The translations under genes and the position numbers were made by a program. Shown here in pieces: positions 22,461-33,879 of a DNA stretch of 64,000 bases (position 1 is its first letter; the number at the start of each line of letters is the position of its first letter). This DNA is from Bathynomus jamesi (taxonomy: Eukaryota; Arthropoda; Malacostraca; Isopoda; Cirolanidae). Location of the stretch: positions 21,001 through 85,000 of the forward strand of contig JAJOZX010002360.1 in assembly GCA_023014485.1 (NCBI GenBank), given 5' to 3'. The notes under the pieces are model-generated. The model had not been told where the DNA came from and made no database searches. It worked only from the letters and a program-made list of their open reading frames with translations.

Positions 22461-23060
22461 GAACATAAGAAAAAAAACTTCCTGTACATTGGCAACGACC
22501 AATTTTGCAAAACTAAATTATCAATTTAAAATTAATTAATTATCGATTTAAAACTAATTTAAAAATAAGATAGAATCTCTGGATCCAGAGGATTAAGTCA
22601 TAATAGACTACTATCCACAAATATGTTACACTCTATATCTATTTATAACCGACATGCAAATATATCAGATCCAAAGAATCCAGTCAATTTCATTACGGTA
22701 TCCATCAATACTAGTACCTTGCCAACGAAAAATAAGTCACGGTCCATATCGATTGTGGACCAAGTCAAAATTTACAACCATATACATTACAATATATACT
22801 TAGGAGGAAAAGTGTAGGTGTGGCTGTAAAGACTGTACAGTAATGTAGAAATGTGTGTGCACCCATTTTGGGTCTCCCATTTAAAGGTGTTTGTGGGGCA
22901 AGTGAAGATCATGAGTTTTTCAATACCTCACAGTACTATGGGGGGCACCGCTCGGCAGAGGAATCTCTTTAAATGGGGTGTAAGGACAGAGAGTATCCCC
23001 TAACCCAAGACGCTGCCTCCCTATATCCCACAACACTTGTGTTGAGCTGTGGGATCTATC
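22461..23060. other. ~600-bp segment of the CR1 3' region absent from copy 1
   Basis: Copy 1 reads GGTTCCGAACCACAAAGCCTT without a break. Copy 2 has GGTTCCGAACCACAA, then this segment, then CACCGCAAAGCCTTAATTTT. The short CACAA/CGCAA similarity at the joint fits a microhomology deletion in copy 1, or an alternative 3' UTR. No ORF of note. Confidence 0.7.
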
Positions 23061-23085
23061 ACCGCAAAGCCTTAATTTTACTATC

Positions 23086-25850
23086 TTAAACTATACCCAA
23101 TCTATCATCATATGCGTCTAATCGATTTTTAAACATGTTTATAGACGTGCTACTAATTATTTCTACCGGTAAACTATTCCAGCTATTTACTATTCTATGC
23201 GTAAAAAAGTTTTTGGCAACTGCTGTCTCGAACCTTCTACTTGTCAACTTACACCCGTTATTTCTAGTCCTATTATATTGAGATATTTCGAAAAAGCTAT
23301 CTCTGTCTACGTTATCGAACCCATTCATAATTTTGAAAACCTGGATTAGATCACCCCTTAACCTCCTAGTCTCGAGTGTTGTCAATTTTAACTCCTTAAG
23401 CCTATCCTCGTACGACTTTGACCTAAGCGACGGAATCATCTTAGCTGCTCGTCTTTGAACTCTTTCGAGTTTGTCTATATCTTTGCGCATATGCGGATTC
23501 CAAAATTGCACCGCGTACTCCAAATGGGGTCTAACTAATGATTTATAAAGAGGAACTATAATATCGCGCGATTTGTACTCAAATTTCGAGCTATAAAACC
23601 TAACACTTTGTTCGCCTTATTGACCGCTGCTGTACTTTGTTTCGCTACTTTTAAATCACCAGTGACTATAACTCCTAAATCTTTTTCCTGCTCTACGCTT
23701 GTTAAATCTTTCCCTGACATACTATACGCAAAATTACCGTTACGCGAACCTATATGCAAAATTTTGCACTTATCAACGTTAAATCTCATTTGCCATGTGA
23801 CTGACCAATCAACGATTTTATTCAGATCTTCCTGAATTTTACCTATATCTTCGTCATTAATCGCCCTACCACCCAGCTTCGTGTCATCCGCAAACTTTGA
23901 AACTGTACTTACTAGGCCGACATCTAAATCGTTAATATATATAAGAAAAAGCAAGGGGCCCAATACAGAACCCTGAGGAACGCCACTCACTACATTAGCC
24001 CAACACGACTCCGCTCCATCAACGACCACCCTCTGTTTCCTACCTCGCAACCACTCTTCTAGCCAATTTATTACTACACCCCTGATTCCATGAGCCTTAG
24101 TTTTTTCAATGAGTCTTTTGTGCGGCACGGTGTCAAACGCTTTTTGAAAATCTAAATACACTACATCAACCGCCCGATGTCTATCGTAAACGTTAACCAC
24201 GCTTTGGAAAAATTCTAAAAGATTAGTTAAGCAAGATTTGTTTCGCCTAAAACCGTGCTGCGTATTTCTAACTAGTTTATGCACTTCTAAGTGTTCGACT
24301 ATACGATCCCTAATTATTGATTCCAGTAGCTTACCTACAACAGACGTTAAACTGATTGGCCTATAATTTCCCGCCGCACCTTTATCGCCTTTCTTAAAGG
24401 TAGGTGTTACGTTTGCTAACTTGAAACTATCTGGTACGCACCCCTCAGAAATAGACGCATTAAAAATCTTTGTTAACGGCACAACAATGCTATCTTTAAA
24501 TTCTTTTAGTTGTATAGGATATATGGAATCCGGAATCGGTGATTTACGCGTTTTCATTTTATCAATATAGCGCATTACTTCACCTTCACTAACCATGATA
24601 TTATCCAAAATATTACCATTATCAAAAGGTATTATGTCTATGACCGTAGGGATATTCGTTACATCTTCTATAGTAAAAACTTACGTAAAAAATTCGTTTA
24701 GCAAGGTAGCCATTTCCTTGTTTTCAGAAACTAGATCTCCGTTTACATTTTTCAACGGCCCCAAGACACTTTTTACTGGATTTCTATTGTTGACGTATTG
24801 AAAGAATCGCTTGGGGGTTTTCTTTACCGTCACGAGCTATGGAGATTTCAAATTCGCGCTTGAACTTTTTTATTACACCTTTCGCTTCACGCCTTAGAGA
24901 TATGTAATTGTTTCGTAACAACAAATTGTCTTTATTGCACTTATGTTGCCTATAAGCCCTATCTCTACTCTTTATAATGTCTCCTACTCTAGAAGTAAAC
25001 CACAAGGGCTTGTTGTTTACTTTCGCACGCTTAATTTTGTACGGTACACATTCCTCATTTATAGTCCTAAATACTGTTTCGAACGATTCCCACATTAGTT
25101 TTGCGTTGGAGTTCCCCATCACGTTTTCCCAATTGACGTGTGACAATTTATTTCGAAATTTACAAAAGTCTGCGCTGGAAGTTAAGAATTTTAGTCGAGT
25201 TAGTTGGTTTCGAGTGACTTACTGAGAGGACAAAATCTACCATATTGTGATCGCTATTGCTTAACGGTTCTATTACTTGAAGATCAGTAATTAGCCTATC
25301 ATCCGTAGTTATTACTAAATCTAAAATACTGTCCAACCTCATAGGTTCCCCAACCTTTTGAATAAGAAAGCTATCCTCGAGAAAATTAACTAAATGATTA
25401 CCTTCCGCGTCTCCCTGCATTATATCGTAATTCACGTTGGCGCAATTAAAGTCACCCATAACTAAAGCCTGCTCACTACCGATTATTCTCTTTAGTTCAC
25501 GATATAACGCTTCGTCCGTATCAGCTATTTGATTAGGGAGCCTATATATAACCGCAACAAGAAGTTTGAAATCGTTTAATTTAAGTTCTGCTATAGTCGA
25601 ATCTATCGGTTCTGGAATTGAGTGCTTTACTTCTATAACGTTCGCAGTATTATCTTTGATATACAACATAACACCGCCTCCTCGCCTACCTGTTCTGTTT
25701 TTAGCAAAAAGTCTATAACCTTTAATTTGAGACTCCTCTACAAAGTCACGTGTTTCAGTGCTAAGCCACGATTCATTTATCGCAATTAAATCATAGTCTT
25801 TACAAGCAATTAAAGAAAAAATTCATTTGTTTTATTTCTATTTTGGTAGC
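23086..25850 (-). pseudogene. ORF2 (endonuclease + reverse transcriptase) of CR1 copy 2
   Basis: Endonuclease: open frame 25669-25160 with MLYIKDNTANVIEVKHSIPE, ALVMGDFNCANVNYD and SNSDHNMVDF. Linker: 25146-24784. RT: open frame 24608-23556 with KSPIPDSIYPIQLKEF, FKKGDKGAAGNYRPISLTSV, QHGFRRNKSCLTNLLEFF, VDVVYLDFQKAFDTVPHKRL (catalytic Asp), SGVPQGSVLGPLLFLIYIND and VSKFADDTKLGG (FADD catalytic pair). The C-terminal part, 23523-23086, ends VNSWNSLPVEIISSTSINMF with a natural-looking stop. Frame changes at about 25150, 24700 and 23583 split it. At 23583 copy 1 keeps frame, so that break is unique to copy 2. Confidence 0.9.
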
Positions 25851-25989
25851 CTACGAGCATTTAGGATAGAACTTCAAATTGTTTGTAATTGCGACACCTT
25901 CGCGAGCGCAGGGGAAATTTGTGAATTTACGCTGGGACCGTTTCGAGTTACGGCAGCCTGAAAAGAAGACAGTATTATGAAATAGCCTT

Positions 25990-26850
25990 TCCTAAACGCG
26001 CAGCTCCACTTCATTAAGATGAAGTCCATCTTCGAGGAACAAGTCCTTCCTGCCGTAGAAACTGTTCCAAAATTCGCAAAATGCACTCCTCCTGTTGGCA
26101 GAGACTTTAGTTATTGTTAATATAGGTCGCCTTGCTGTAGAATCGTTACGTTGGATAATTCGAGGAAGTATAACCTGTTAAAACAATCTTATTAGTTTTC
26201 TCCTTTAGTCGCTCTAATAAACCCTGTACCTAGCCAGCAGTTCTTCCGATCTAGAATTTAAAACGTTATTAGTACCGACATGAATAACATACGTTGTGTC
26301 CTCGGCGTACCGTCTGTAAAATGGTCAACACTATTAAGTTATATCCTCCACCCTTGCACCAGGTAGCCAGTAACGGCGCCTACGACGAGGGTTTCTCCCG
26401 CAGAATTCCTCGAGCTGCCCTCGAACAATGGAATCGCCAACGAGTCGTATTTCCGGTCATCAGCATCTTCGAAACCTAAAACAGAAAACTTATTGCTTGT
26501 TATTACTGGTAGACAATCTTTGCTTTTCCTCAATGGGGCTCCATTTCGCACTCGAACGAAGGGTTGGGAACTAGGGGAAGAGAGGGGCTATTAGTACTAT
26601 TTATATTATTAGTAGAAACTGAGGCAGGAGGGGTCGTAACTGGAGTCTCAAGGGATTTAATTTTGCCGTCCGGAGCATCACGCTTTCTTGAAGCCTCACC
26701 CTGGCCTCCCTCTCACGTCTAACTCGTTCCTCAGGACTTCCATGCTTGAGCACCATCTGCAAACTAACTGTTCATTATTATTAGCCATTGTAAACGCGTA
26801 AGCGGCAAATTTCCCTTCAGCGACTGCAAGTACTTGACGGAGGTGCCATG
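25990..26850 (-). pseudogene. ORF1 of CR1 copy 2, heavily frameshifted
   Basis: Nucleotide alignment by eye with copy 1 is continuous, including the ATG-proximal region at about 26848 and the esterase blocks (VRNGAPLR-like segment at 26551, then GFEDADD). Small indels break the frame every 100-200 bp, leaving only short open pieces. Confidence 0.8.
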
Positions 26851-27502
26851 CTTTTAATTAGTTAAAAAAACAAAAAACAAAAACGAGCGTTTGGAAATTA
26901 ATAAATTACAACGTAGGTATACCGCGTGCTTTTGTACCGTCACACTGCGAAAACGCAAAAATGTTCTTGAAACGCAGAAACAGGTTCTTGTAACACAATT
27001 TATGCTAAATGAATATATAATTAAGCCCCGAAAAAATCTGTAAAGAAAAAGTATTAAATGGCACTTATCTGTCCGTTTTTCGACCGACTTAATTCCTTTT
27101 TTCCCACGGTGATTGACCCTTCGGGAGGTCAGGTAGTGTGTTAAGGGAAAATGAACCTTAAGGAACCTCGTTTCTGATAGATTTGAAAACAAAAAGGCAA
27201 ACAAGGGAATTTCAACCTTATGAAACCTCGTGTAGTAATAGATTCGGAAAACAAACAAGCACTAGCCTTAGTTTAGTCAAGTAATATAGCAATGAATAAA
27301 GTCAATAAATGAAATATATTCGTTAATGAATGATTAGTAATACGAAGTAATTTAGTTAAGAATGCGCCAAATATTTTTTTTTTTTTTTTTTTTTTTTTAA
27401 AGACGCTGAACGATAACCACTTATTCAATTGGTAACACTGGACACTCGATACATGTTGAATTTCACTCGTACCAGGCACAGCAATTACAGCATTAGACCC
27501 AG

Positions 27503-27950
27503 CTAGATTTTTCTCCACAGTACGACGCATGATTTCTCCATAATTACCCTCTCCAGCACTTGCGAGAGGGCTTCAGGTGTTTTTCTTCCCTTTTCATAGA
27601 ACCACCGTACATATACCCGTTCCGGCCATACTGCTGGATCCATAAATACCCCTGGATCATCACAGACTGCTGTAACTTGAAAAGAAACTGTACGTAGTCC
27701 ATCTGGAGTCAATTTTCCTACATGTTAACCTGAAGGTTCACTTTATCTTCCACAAATGCCTGCAGCTCATGGCCGTAAGATCAGGTCGACATCTCGAGAC
27801 GAAAATGTTTGCGGTTTCGTTGGTACAGCCATCATACGATCTGTTTTGGCAGCCCCTATGATACCCCGCCGTGTCTGCCAGTCTTTGCCACAGGCTGACT
27901 CCCTCTAGCCGGCGCTTGAGTCGGACCAGACCCCTTGAGGGACCCACCCA
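27503..27950 (-). pseudogene. Unidentified coding remnant
   Basis: Two minus-strand frames, 27947-27738 (PSRGLVRLKRRLEGVSLWQR) and 27712-27503 (PDGLRTVSFQVTAVCDDPGV, FMDPAVWPERVYVRWFYEK). They appear to be one decayed protein with a higher GC content than its surroundings, which suggests former coding. The FMDPAVWPERVYVRWFY segment looks constrained, perhaps a retroelement gag/ORF1, but I do not recognise the family. Confidence 0.35.
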
Positions 27951-28150
27951 TTAGCTACTGTAGTGGTTGCAGTTCTCGGAGGGATCGCTCGCTTCCGGTC
28001 CCCCTTATTATCATTGTCCAAGATGACTCCTCCTCATGACCCCCGACTGCATTCCCAGCATCTCGATTCACCAGACCCGTTGGGGGGGGGGGGTACCCTG
28101 TGTGAGATGGTATTGAGCTGGCTATGTAGCTGTGTCGGATTCAGGGATGA

Positions 28151-28252
28151 AGGATGAGGCTGAGCGCAGAAGGCTCTGCACTCATGGATCCAGGATAAGG
28201 CTGAGAGGCAGAGGGCTCTGCACTCATGGATCCAGGATGAGGTGAGCGGCAG
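28151..28252. repeat. 42-bp tandem repeat, about 2.4 copies
   Basis: The unit AGGATGAGGCTGAGCGCAGA + AGGCTCTGCACTCATGGATC recurs at about 28151, 28192 and (partly) 28234. Confidence 0.85.
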
Positions 28253-28563
28253 CCAAATAACAAATATTTGTTTTAACTAAATCATTACAATTTCAGAGAC
28301 TGTAGGTCTTGATAAATTTTACTTTATTGAAGGAAAAATTTGCCACAATATTAGTTCACATACATGTTTATTTTAGTTTAGAGTAGATTTAGTTCATTTT
28401 TCAGTTCTTTGTTCACACAATATGTCTATTGCCACTGTAATAGAAAAGTAATAGACTATTATATATTACTTTGCCTTCTATTACTATTACAGCCAAAAAA
28501 TTATGATCTATTACTTGAAAAATCCTGTAATAGTTTATTACTATTACCTACTATTACCCCATG

Positions 28564-28634
<71 letters not shown>

Positions 28635-28975
28635 ATATATACTTGCATAAACACACATGTATGCAAATATGCACATAATTATGACCATCTGTATATACAT
28701 ACTTGTATACACAAACATGTACCCATGCATTACACATACCACTGTCATAAGTCTTAACTGGCTATTACATCATAAGTCATATTGGCTAAAATATAGTTGG
28801 CTATTAGTCTGATAATAGCTATACTAGCTATCTCGTATTTTAACTGACTCCAACTTTGATGTATATAGATACCTAGCTAACAGATGAAAGACTGATACAA
28901 AGGCAATTATTTACAAACTGTCTTTGTAGTATTTTACATGTTGGTGAGGTATCTATATACCTGCAAAATACCTTA
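28253..28975. other. AT-rich spacer with (TA)n, no gene seen
   Basis: Holds TTACTATTAC-rich sequence (28420-28560), a (TA)n tract of about 75 bp at 28566-28640, and TA/CA-rich sequence to 28760. Open frames here are repeat artefacts. Confidence 0.7.
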
Positions 28976-29052
28976 CCTCTGTCATATGTACGTTGTTCAT
29001 CCTCACATTTCTTCTTTTCAGCGCCTGAAGGATAAATTCTTTTAGATGCCAT
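28976..29052 (-). pseudogene. Possible first coding exon of a ZMYM1/hAT-like gene
   Basis: ATG at 29052 reads MASKRIYPSGAEKKKCEDEQ and then RTYDR before AG|GTAAGG, a consensus splice donor at about 28976. The SGAEKxK start is common in hAT/ZMYM1-like proteins with the TTF finger seen at 15.6 kb. No following exon was found nearby. Confidence 0.4.
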
Positions 29053-29411
29053 AATGTCAACTAGTCAACTATGGTAAACCAGATTATCAGATGAAATTAC
29101 CAGACTGAAATAATTCTTTAAAAGAAAATAAAGGATTTTATTTTTAGTTTCGAATAACATTAAATATAAAAAAATAAAATAAAAAAATAAATTATAAATT
29201 AATATAAATAAATTATTAAATTATAAATAACTTTAAACATAAAATGCGAAGCTGATGGGGCACCCTAACCACCGCGGGGCCTCAGGCACTCGCCTGTTTC
29301 GCCTATTGGAGGAAACGGCCCTGGCCTCTGTTAGTAGTACTAGTACCGGTAATATTAAAAGTGATATCTGGCTTTCAAATATAAATGTTAAGATGAAAAG
29401 TGCAGTACGAA

Positions 29412-29562
29412 CATAAGCGGGTCCAGAGGCTTAATTGAAGCAACGTGGACAAAAGCATTCAAATGTTTTACCTTATTTAATTTAACCAGGATGTATGGGG
29501 CCTCCAAATTAAGTCCCGTTGCTTCAATTAAGCCCCCTGGACCCCCTCTGGATCCGCCTACG
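29412..29562. mobile_element. Short inverted-repeat element (MITE-like)
   Basis: The left arm GCGGGTCCAGAGGCTTAATT then GAAGCAACG pairs with the right arm CGTTGCTTCAATTAAGCCCC then CTGGACCCCCTCTGGATCCG. Ends of the GGCGGATCCAGAGGGGG type occur on widespread animal MITEs. No clear target duplication. Confidence 0.65.
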
Positions 29563-29649
29563 AATGTGAATATGACCAGCAGTCAGTATGTGCAAAACTG
29601 CAAGTAGATGCGTTCGTCACTGTTGCCTTTGAAAAGATTAATTTTGTCG

Positions 29650-30610
29650 CAAAAATTAGAACATGCTAAGCTATCGCTTAATGAATCTCGTGTGATAGAA
29701 CTCGGATGTTTGAATTTTTAAAGGAAGCATCTAGCCATATGAAGACGAGGCTTAACAAAAATGTGAATGACTTACAGCCCTTCGATATTTACATCCACAT
29801 GAAAGTTTAAATCAATGTAGAAAAAGATTGTGAACTGCCAATTCCAACCTTTTCAGTTGGAAAACAACTCGATACAACTCGGCTCGAATCACAGTATGGG
29901 GCCATTCAAAAATTATGTAGCTAACGCCTTTTTCCACCAAAATTTATGCCCCACCCCCATAACATTGTTACACCTATCCAACCACCCTCTAAAAAATTGT
30001 AACGCCAGCACTACCCCCCCCCCCCCCGACTCACATTGCCCTATAAAATGTTATTTTCAATAAATTTACTTCTCTTCCACCAAACACTTGTTGCTCATCA
30101 CTTACTCAAAACACCTTTTTATGCATGATAATAATCTATTACTCTCAGCTATATTATACATAAGACGCGTGCTGAAATTACATATCTTGTCATTTCCCAG
30201 TTTTATGTATTTGTGGTGATCAAGTGTTGTGTAACACTTGAGATGACCCCCCCCCTCCATGTAACACACTGTAACACTTGTCCTAACACCCCCACCATCC
30301 CCTTCTGCGTTACATAATTTTTTGAATGGCCCCTAGGAAAAAAAAAAGGTATATTTATTGGAAAAGCGAGAGTTACACCAAAGAAATCCCTAACGATCCA
30401 ACAAAATTCTGTGCTATTGTGAGAAAATGCTACAGGAGTAAAAATGTTCCAAAGAACGTTCTCATTTTGCATTAGATGCTCATTGCCTGCTATTGAGCAA
30501 TACCATTGTGGAGCGAATATTTTAGCATGTCACAAAAACAAAGAAACGAGCTGAATACAGGTATGCTGGTGGCAATAATAAGGATAAAAAATCGTCTAAA
30601 TTTTATCAAA
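29650..30610 (+). pseudogene. C-terminal hAT transposase remnant, interrupted by a MITE
   Basis: Right of the MITE, the + strand reads NTIVERIF (about 30501) and, one base out of frame, SMSQKQRNELNTGMLVAIIR then IKNRL. That is the conserved hAT C-terminal dimerisation signature (N/S-x-x-VER-x-FS...R..L). Left of the MITE, MFEFLKEASSHMKTRLNKNV is a plausible upstream part. The element at 29898-30333 splits them. Assignment of the left part is weaker than the right. Confidence 0.5.
29898..30333. mobile_element. Non-autonomous inverted-repeat element
   Basis: The left end GGGGCCATTCAAAAATTATG and right end (inverted) GGGGCCATTCAAAAAATTAT are near-identical TIRs. The interior repeats GTAACA-type motifs in C-rich sequence. 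The target duplication is unclear (TAT left, TAG right), so I leave the superfamily open. Confidence 0.8.
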
Positions 30611-30619
30611 TACTGCAAA

Positions 30620-32415
30620 GATAGGTCACAACTAAGCTGTTCCAGCCTTTTACATCGGCTAATGTGTATCCAGGAGCAAGTACCAAGGGCGTGTCCAGGA
30701 TTTTTCGAAGCGGGGGTGGTCGAGGATGTGTCGGCTGAAAACCGAGTGTGTGGAAGGGCACGTGGTCAGCGGCTGGTGGTCTGCTGGGTTCTATAAACAT
30801 TCAATATAATTTGTGTTGCTGCCTGCAGGAGGCGCTGCAGAAGGCACAGAATATTGGCGGGAGTTTTAAAAGATGGTATTAAACACTGCAAATTTTTCAA
30901 TGTAATGTTGGTTGTCTTTTTGTGTAAATCTTCCATAAAGTGTAGAGAACCCAGCCAGAACGCTCAACTGGAAAAAATCCCTTACATGAGAAGTAATTCA
31001 AGTTTCACCTTAGTTCGTAATTAATCATTGCTAGTCCTAATGCAAAACCAAAACATGGTAAAAATTGATGAAAGATGTCCAGTATAAGGAATAAGGAAAG
31101 GTGTCGAGTGTACCAGCCCCTAGCAGGGAGGGGGGGTTCGAACCCCCATCCTGGAGACAACGCCTGAGTACTTCATCAGCAACACCGATTCATCAATCGA
31201 AAAACCTGACGAAGATTTCTCTGAAACTTTGAGAGTTTCATTTTAAGATATGTATTTCCCTAATAGATATAGAATTATAGATAGCATTTTTGGGACATTT
31301 TTAACATTTTTGAACTTTAGCTGGCAACCCTGCCAGGAACAAGTTTAGTTCTACGCTTAATATCTAGCAATTTGTTCCCTGAAATGAGACCATCATTGTA
31401 TGCAGATTGCAGTATTGTAACTGGCCTAACGTGAATTGTAAAGTTTAATAATTATTAGTGGTACTTCTGCTTTTGTAACTCGCTTTCATATTTATCCTAA
31501 CTTTTCATTAGCTGTTTTTATCTGTTTGTCATTGTCTTGAAGACCTGAGGATTTTTTGTCGATCTTTTTCCTTCAGCTAATCCCCCCCCTGATTATGGTT
31601 TATGGCAGGTCGCATGCATTTGCCATTTCTCTGCCTAGTGTACGTTTAAAATTTTGTAACCTATAACTACGTTCTGTCTTTTTGACTTGGTTATGGTTGT
31701 AATTCTTAGTAATTCTTGCACAAGTTTTATGTTAGGTCTCCGAATACTGCATTCAAGCTTGGTCGCTTCGCAGGCATTATTTTGATTTTGGTGGTCTATG
31801 AAAAGCTAATCTGATACTAATAAACTAAAGCCTACTATACTGCTATTTAGACCAGTGCCTAACGTTATTGATTGATATTGGTAACGTCAGTCTTAATACA
31901 AGTTAACTTTGTATATTGTACATTTTCATACCCATCTAATTTATATTCTTTCCATCTTGGAAAGTGCCTCAATAAACGAAGCTTCATGAATACAGAAAAT
32001 ATAAAGATTTTTCAGCACTGTAAGAGAATAATTCCGCTTTGTTACTTATAATACTTTGGACACTTGCATTAAAACATAGGTTTACCTTTTATATTTTTTA
32101 ATTTGTTACACACCAGAATTTAAATGTATATTAACGTGTTAATCAGAATTGATGGTTTGAACAAAACTTCAGTGTTGAGAGACACTCCATAACAGCTTGG
32201 TAATATGTTAAATTAGGTTAAATTGATTAGTGTTACGTTCGTTAAGTTAAGCTAGGTTAGGTTATTAATGAAGGCCCTATGGACTCTGTCTCTGAACACT
32301 GTCTGAATATAAAGTTTTACCTGGTTTTGTAATAATTCATTTATTAGCCAGTTTGTTAGTAGTTAGGCCTGGTGTAGTGTAGGCTAAGTAAGATAAGGAA
32401 TTTTCCCTCTTAAAT
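30620..32415. other. No gene seen
   Basis: AT-rich DNA. It holds GGGCGTGTCCAGGATTTTTC (30689 onward), a sequence typical of MITE ends, and a GGGTTCGAACCCCC palindrome (31133-31146). No supportable ORF, splice chain or RNA gene. Confidence 0.5.
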
Positions 32416-32512
32416 GATTGGTTAGGTTGTCATGATATTTTTGTTAGTTGGGTTAAATTGTGATATTTTCACTAATACTAATGAAACTATCACAACAACC
32501 TAACCAATAATC
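32416..32512. repeat. Imperfect inverted repeat
   Basis: GATTGGTTAGGTTGTCATGA pairs with the inverted TATCACAACAACCTAACCAA, with a loop of roughly 40 bp. Fold-back MITE remnant likely. Confidence 0.6.
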
Positions 32513-32945
32513 AAGGGTGTACAGTTGACCTAACTGGGCATTCAATTAATCTAATCAAGCATTCAATAATTCATTTGCACAAGAAATGAAGGTCAGATTT
32601 GAATAAAACACACCAAAATACACCAGGAAAACCTATTCTTGTATCAAAATTGACCTGCAGGGGTAAAATGAATAATTACCACTATACGATTTCAATTAAT
32701 TTTAATCTATCCAAAAATTGTTTATATCTCTATTAATATCAGTTTGTGAGGAAAATGCTATTGAGTAAAGTATTCATATTTTTTGTTCTATCTCCCTGTA
32801 TAAAAATCAATAGGCCTATAGAGTTCTGTCCATGTGCACTAATGAATGAATCTTTACCAAATTCTGATTATTTTATCAAAATCTTGGGGTAACTTGCTAG
32901 GATTAAATTCTGGGTAATTATTCGTTTTAGTGCTTTTCCTCTTTT

Positions 32946-33140
32946 CTGAACCAAAACATATTTTCTGGTGTTTTGTGGTGTGATTTGTTCAAATCTGAAC
33001 TTCGTTTCTTTGGGAAATAGCCATTTTTGAGAAATTTTAAAATTGAAAATTTCTCAAAAATGGCTCATTTCCCAAAGAAACGAAGTTCAGATTTGAGCAA
33101 ATCACACCAAAAAACACCAGAAAAATGTGTTTTGGTTCAG
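32946..33140. repeat. Long near-perfect palindrome, ~97-bp arms
   Basis: Arms run from CTGAACCAAAACAT (32946) through AACTTCGTTTCTTTGGGAAA to the centre near 33043, then back as its reverse complement to ATGTTTTGGTTCAG-like sequence at 33140, with few mismatches. A diverged single-arm relative lies at 32585-32640. This is the shape of a fold-back or snap-back transposon. Confidence 0.9.
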
Positions 33141-33206
33141 ACCTGACCTGACCTAAACTGACCTGACCTAAACTGACCTGACCTAAACTGACCTGACCTA
33201 AACTGC
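33141..33206. repeat. 15-bp tandem repeat, four copies
   Basis: TAAACTGACCTGACC repeated about four times, directly beside the palindrome. The repeat produces a spurious SLGQV-repeat ORF on the minus strand. Confidence 0.92.
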
Positions 33207-33217
33207 ATTTTTTCACC

Positions 33218-33871
33218 TTAAATAGCACCGTTAGGGTGCCTGTACAAATCCGCGGCGACCAACATGAATTTGTGGAGATGTTGTTGAGAGGGATATTCAC
33301 GGTTAAACAAGTACCATGCAAGATACTTTGAATAGGATTGGGTTTTGTTGCCAGACCGTAATATCCAGCTCTTCACGTCTTTCCAACAACGCTCAATATT
33401 TTGAATGTGAACGGTGTCTTCGATGAACCGCTGTGAATGGTTGACTGTCTGGTGAATGTAGCCTAGATTTCCAAGTTGAGAATATGCACGCCACTCGTCG
33501 GAATAGATTGTAGTCCCAGGCCTAATATGTTGCTGGATCAGGCGAACAATAACACGACTAGGTAAGACACAGTGACTCGTAAAGAAAGCTTCAGCACTGG
33601 CTTCTTTCTTATAAATATCTTGTATTAATTGATAGTAATCCAAATCACAACCTTTGCAAATCATAATGAAAACGAGACTGAAAAAATGAGTATGCATTAT
33701 CAGAGATTCAAAATGTACGTCTCTGATTGGTCGGATAAGGTCACATGAAACAAAAACCAGTTTTAATTGGTTGTTTTGACCTATATTTCCTAATTTTGCC
33801 ACGAGATGTCTCCCCATAAAACTGGAGAGAGCGACGTTCGTTAAAATTTTAAGAGCTAAATACTCGGTCAA
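33218..33871 (-). pseudogene. Merlin-like (ISXO2/IS1595-type) transposase, partial
   Basis: The C-terminal 130 residues of this 217-residue frame contain RPGTTIYSDEWRAYSQLGNL (second catalytic Asp), GYIHQTVNHSQRFIEDT and HIQNIERCWKDVKSWILR (catalytic Glu), then YLFNREYP. This is the ISXO2-like DDE domain of bacterial IS1595/IS1016 and the eukaryotic Merlin superfamily. The N-terminal ~95 residues do not resemble the family, and the first Asp block is not visible, so the copy is truncated or rearranged upstream. No TIR could be assigned. Cut-and-paste transposition is the known role of intact relatives. Confidence 0.75.
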
Positions 33872-33879
33872 TGGCCTAT

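Larger units (their letters stand above)
22331..27450 (-). mobile_element. CR1-type LINE, copy 2 (ORF1 + ORF2, longer 3' UTR)
   Basis: Same layout and orientation as copy 1, with the 5' end at about 27450, ORF1 at about 26850-25990, ORF2 at about 25850-23086, and a 3' end that matches copy 1 at 22331-22460. It carries about 600 bp at 22461-23060 that copy 1 lacks. RT is more complete than in copy 1; ORF1 is more damaged. A T-run (about 27375-27398) interrupts the 5' UTR. Confidence 0.9.

Noticed and set aside
28409..28757. Two open frames across the (TA)n tract giving YIYIY repeats
   Set aside because: They are translations of a microsatellite, with no codon or motif support.
31110..31180. 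B-box-like GGGTTCGAACCCCC suggesting a tRNA
   Set aside because: The sequence is a simple palindrome; no A box at proper spacing and no cloverleaf can be drawn.
33037..33321. Minus ORF with SLGQV repeats
   Set aside because: The repeats come from the 15-bp DNA tandem repeat and a palindrome arm; no protein constraint is visible.
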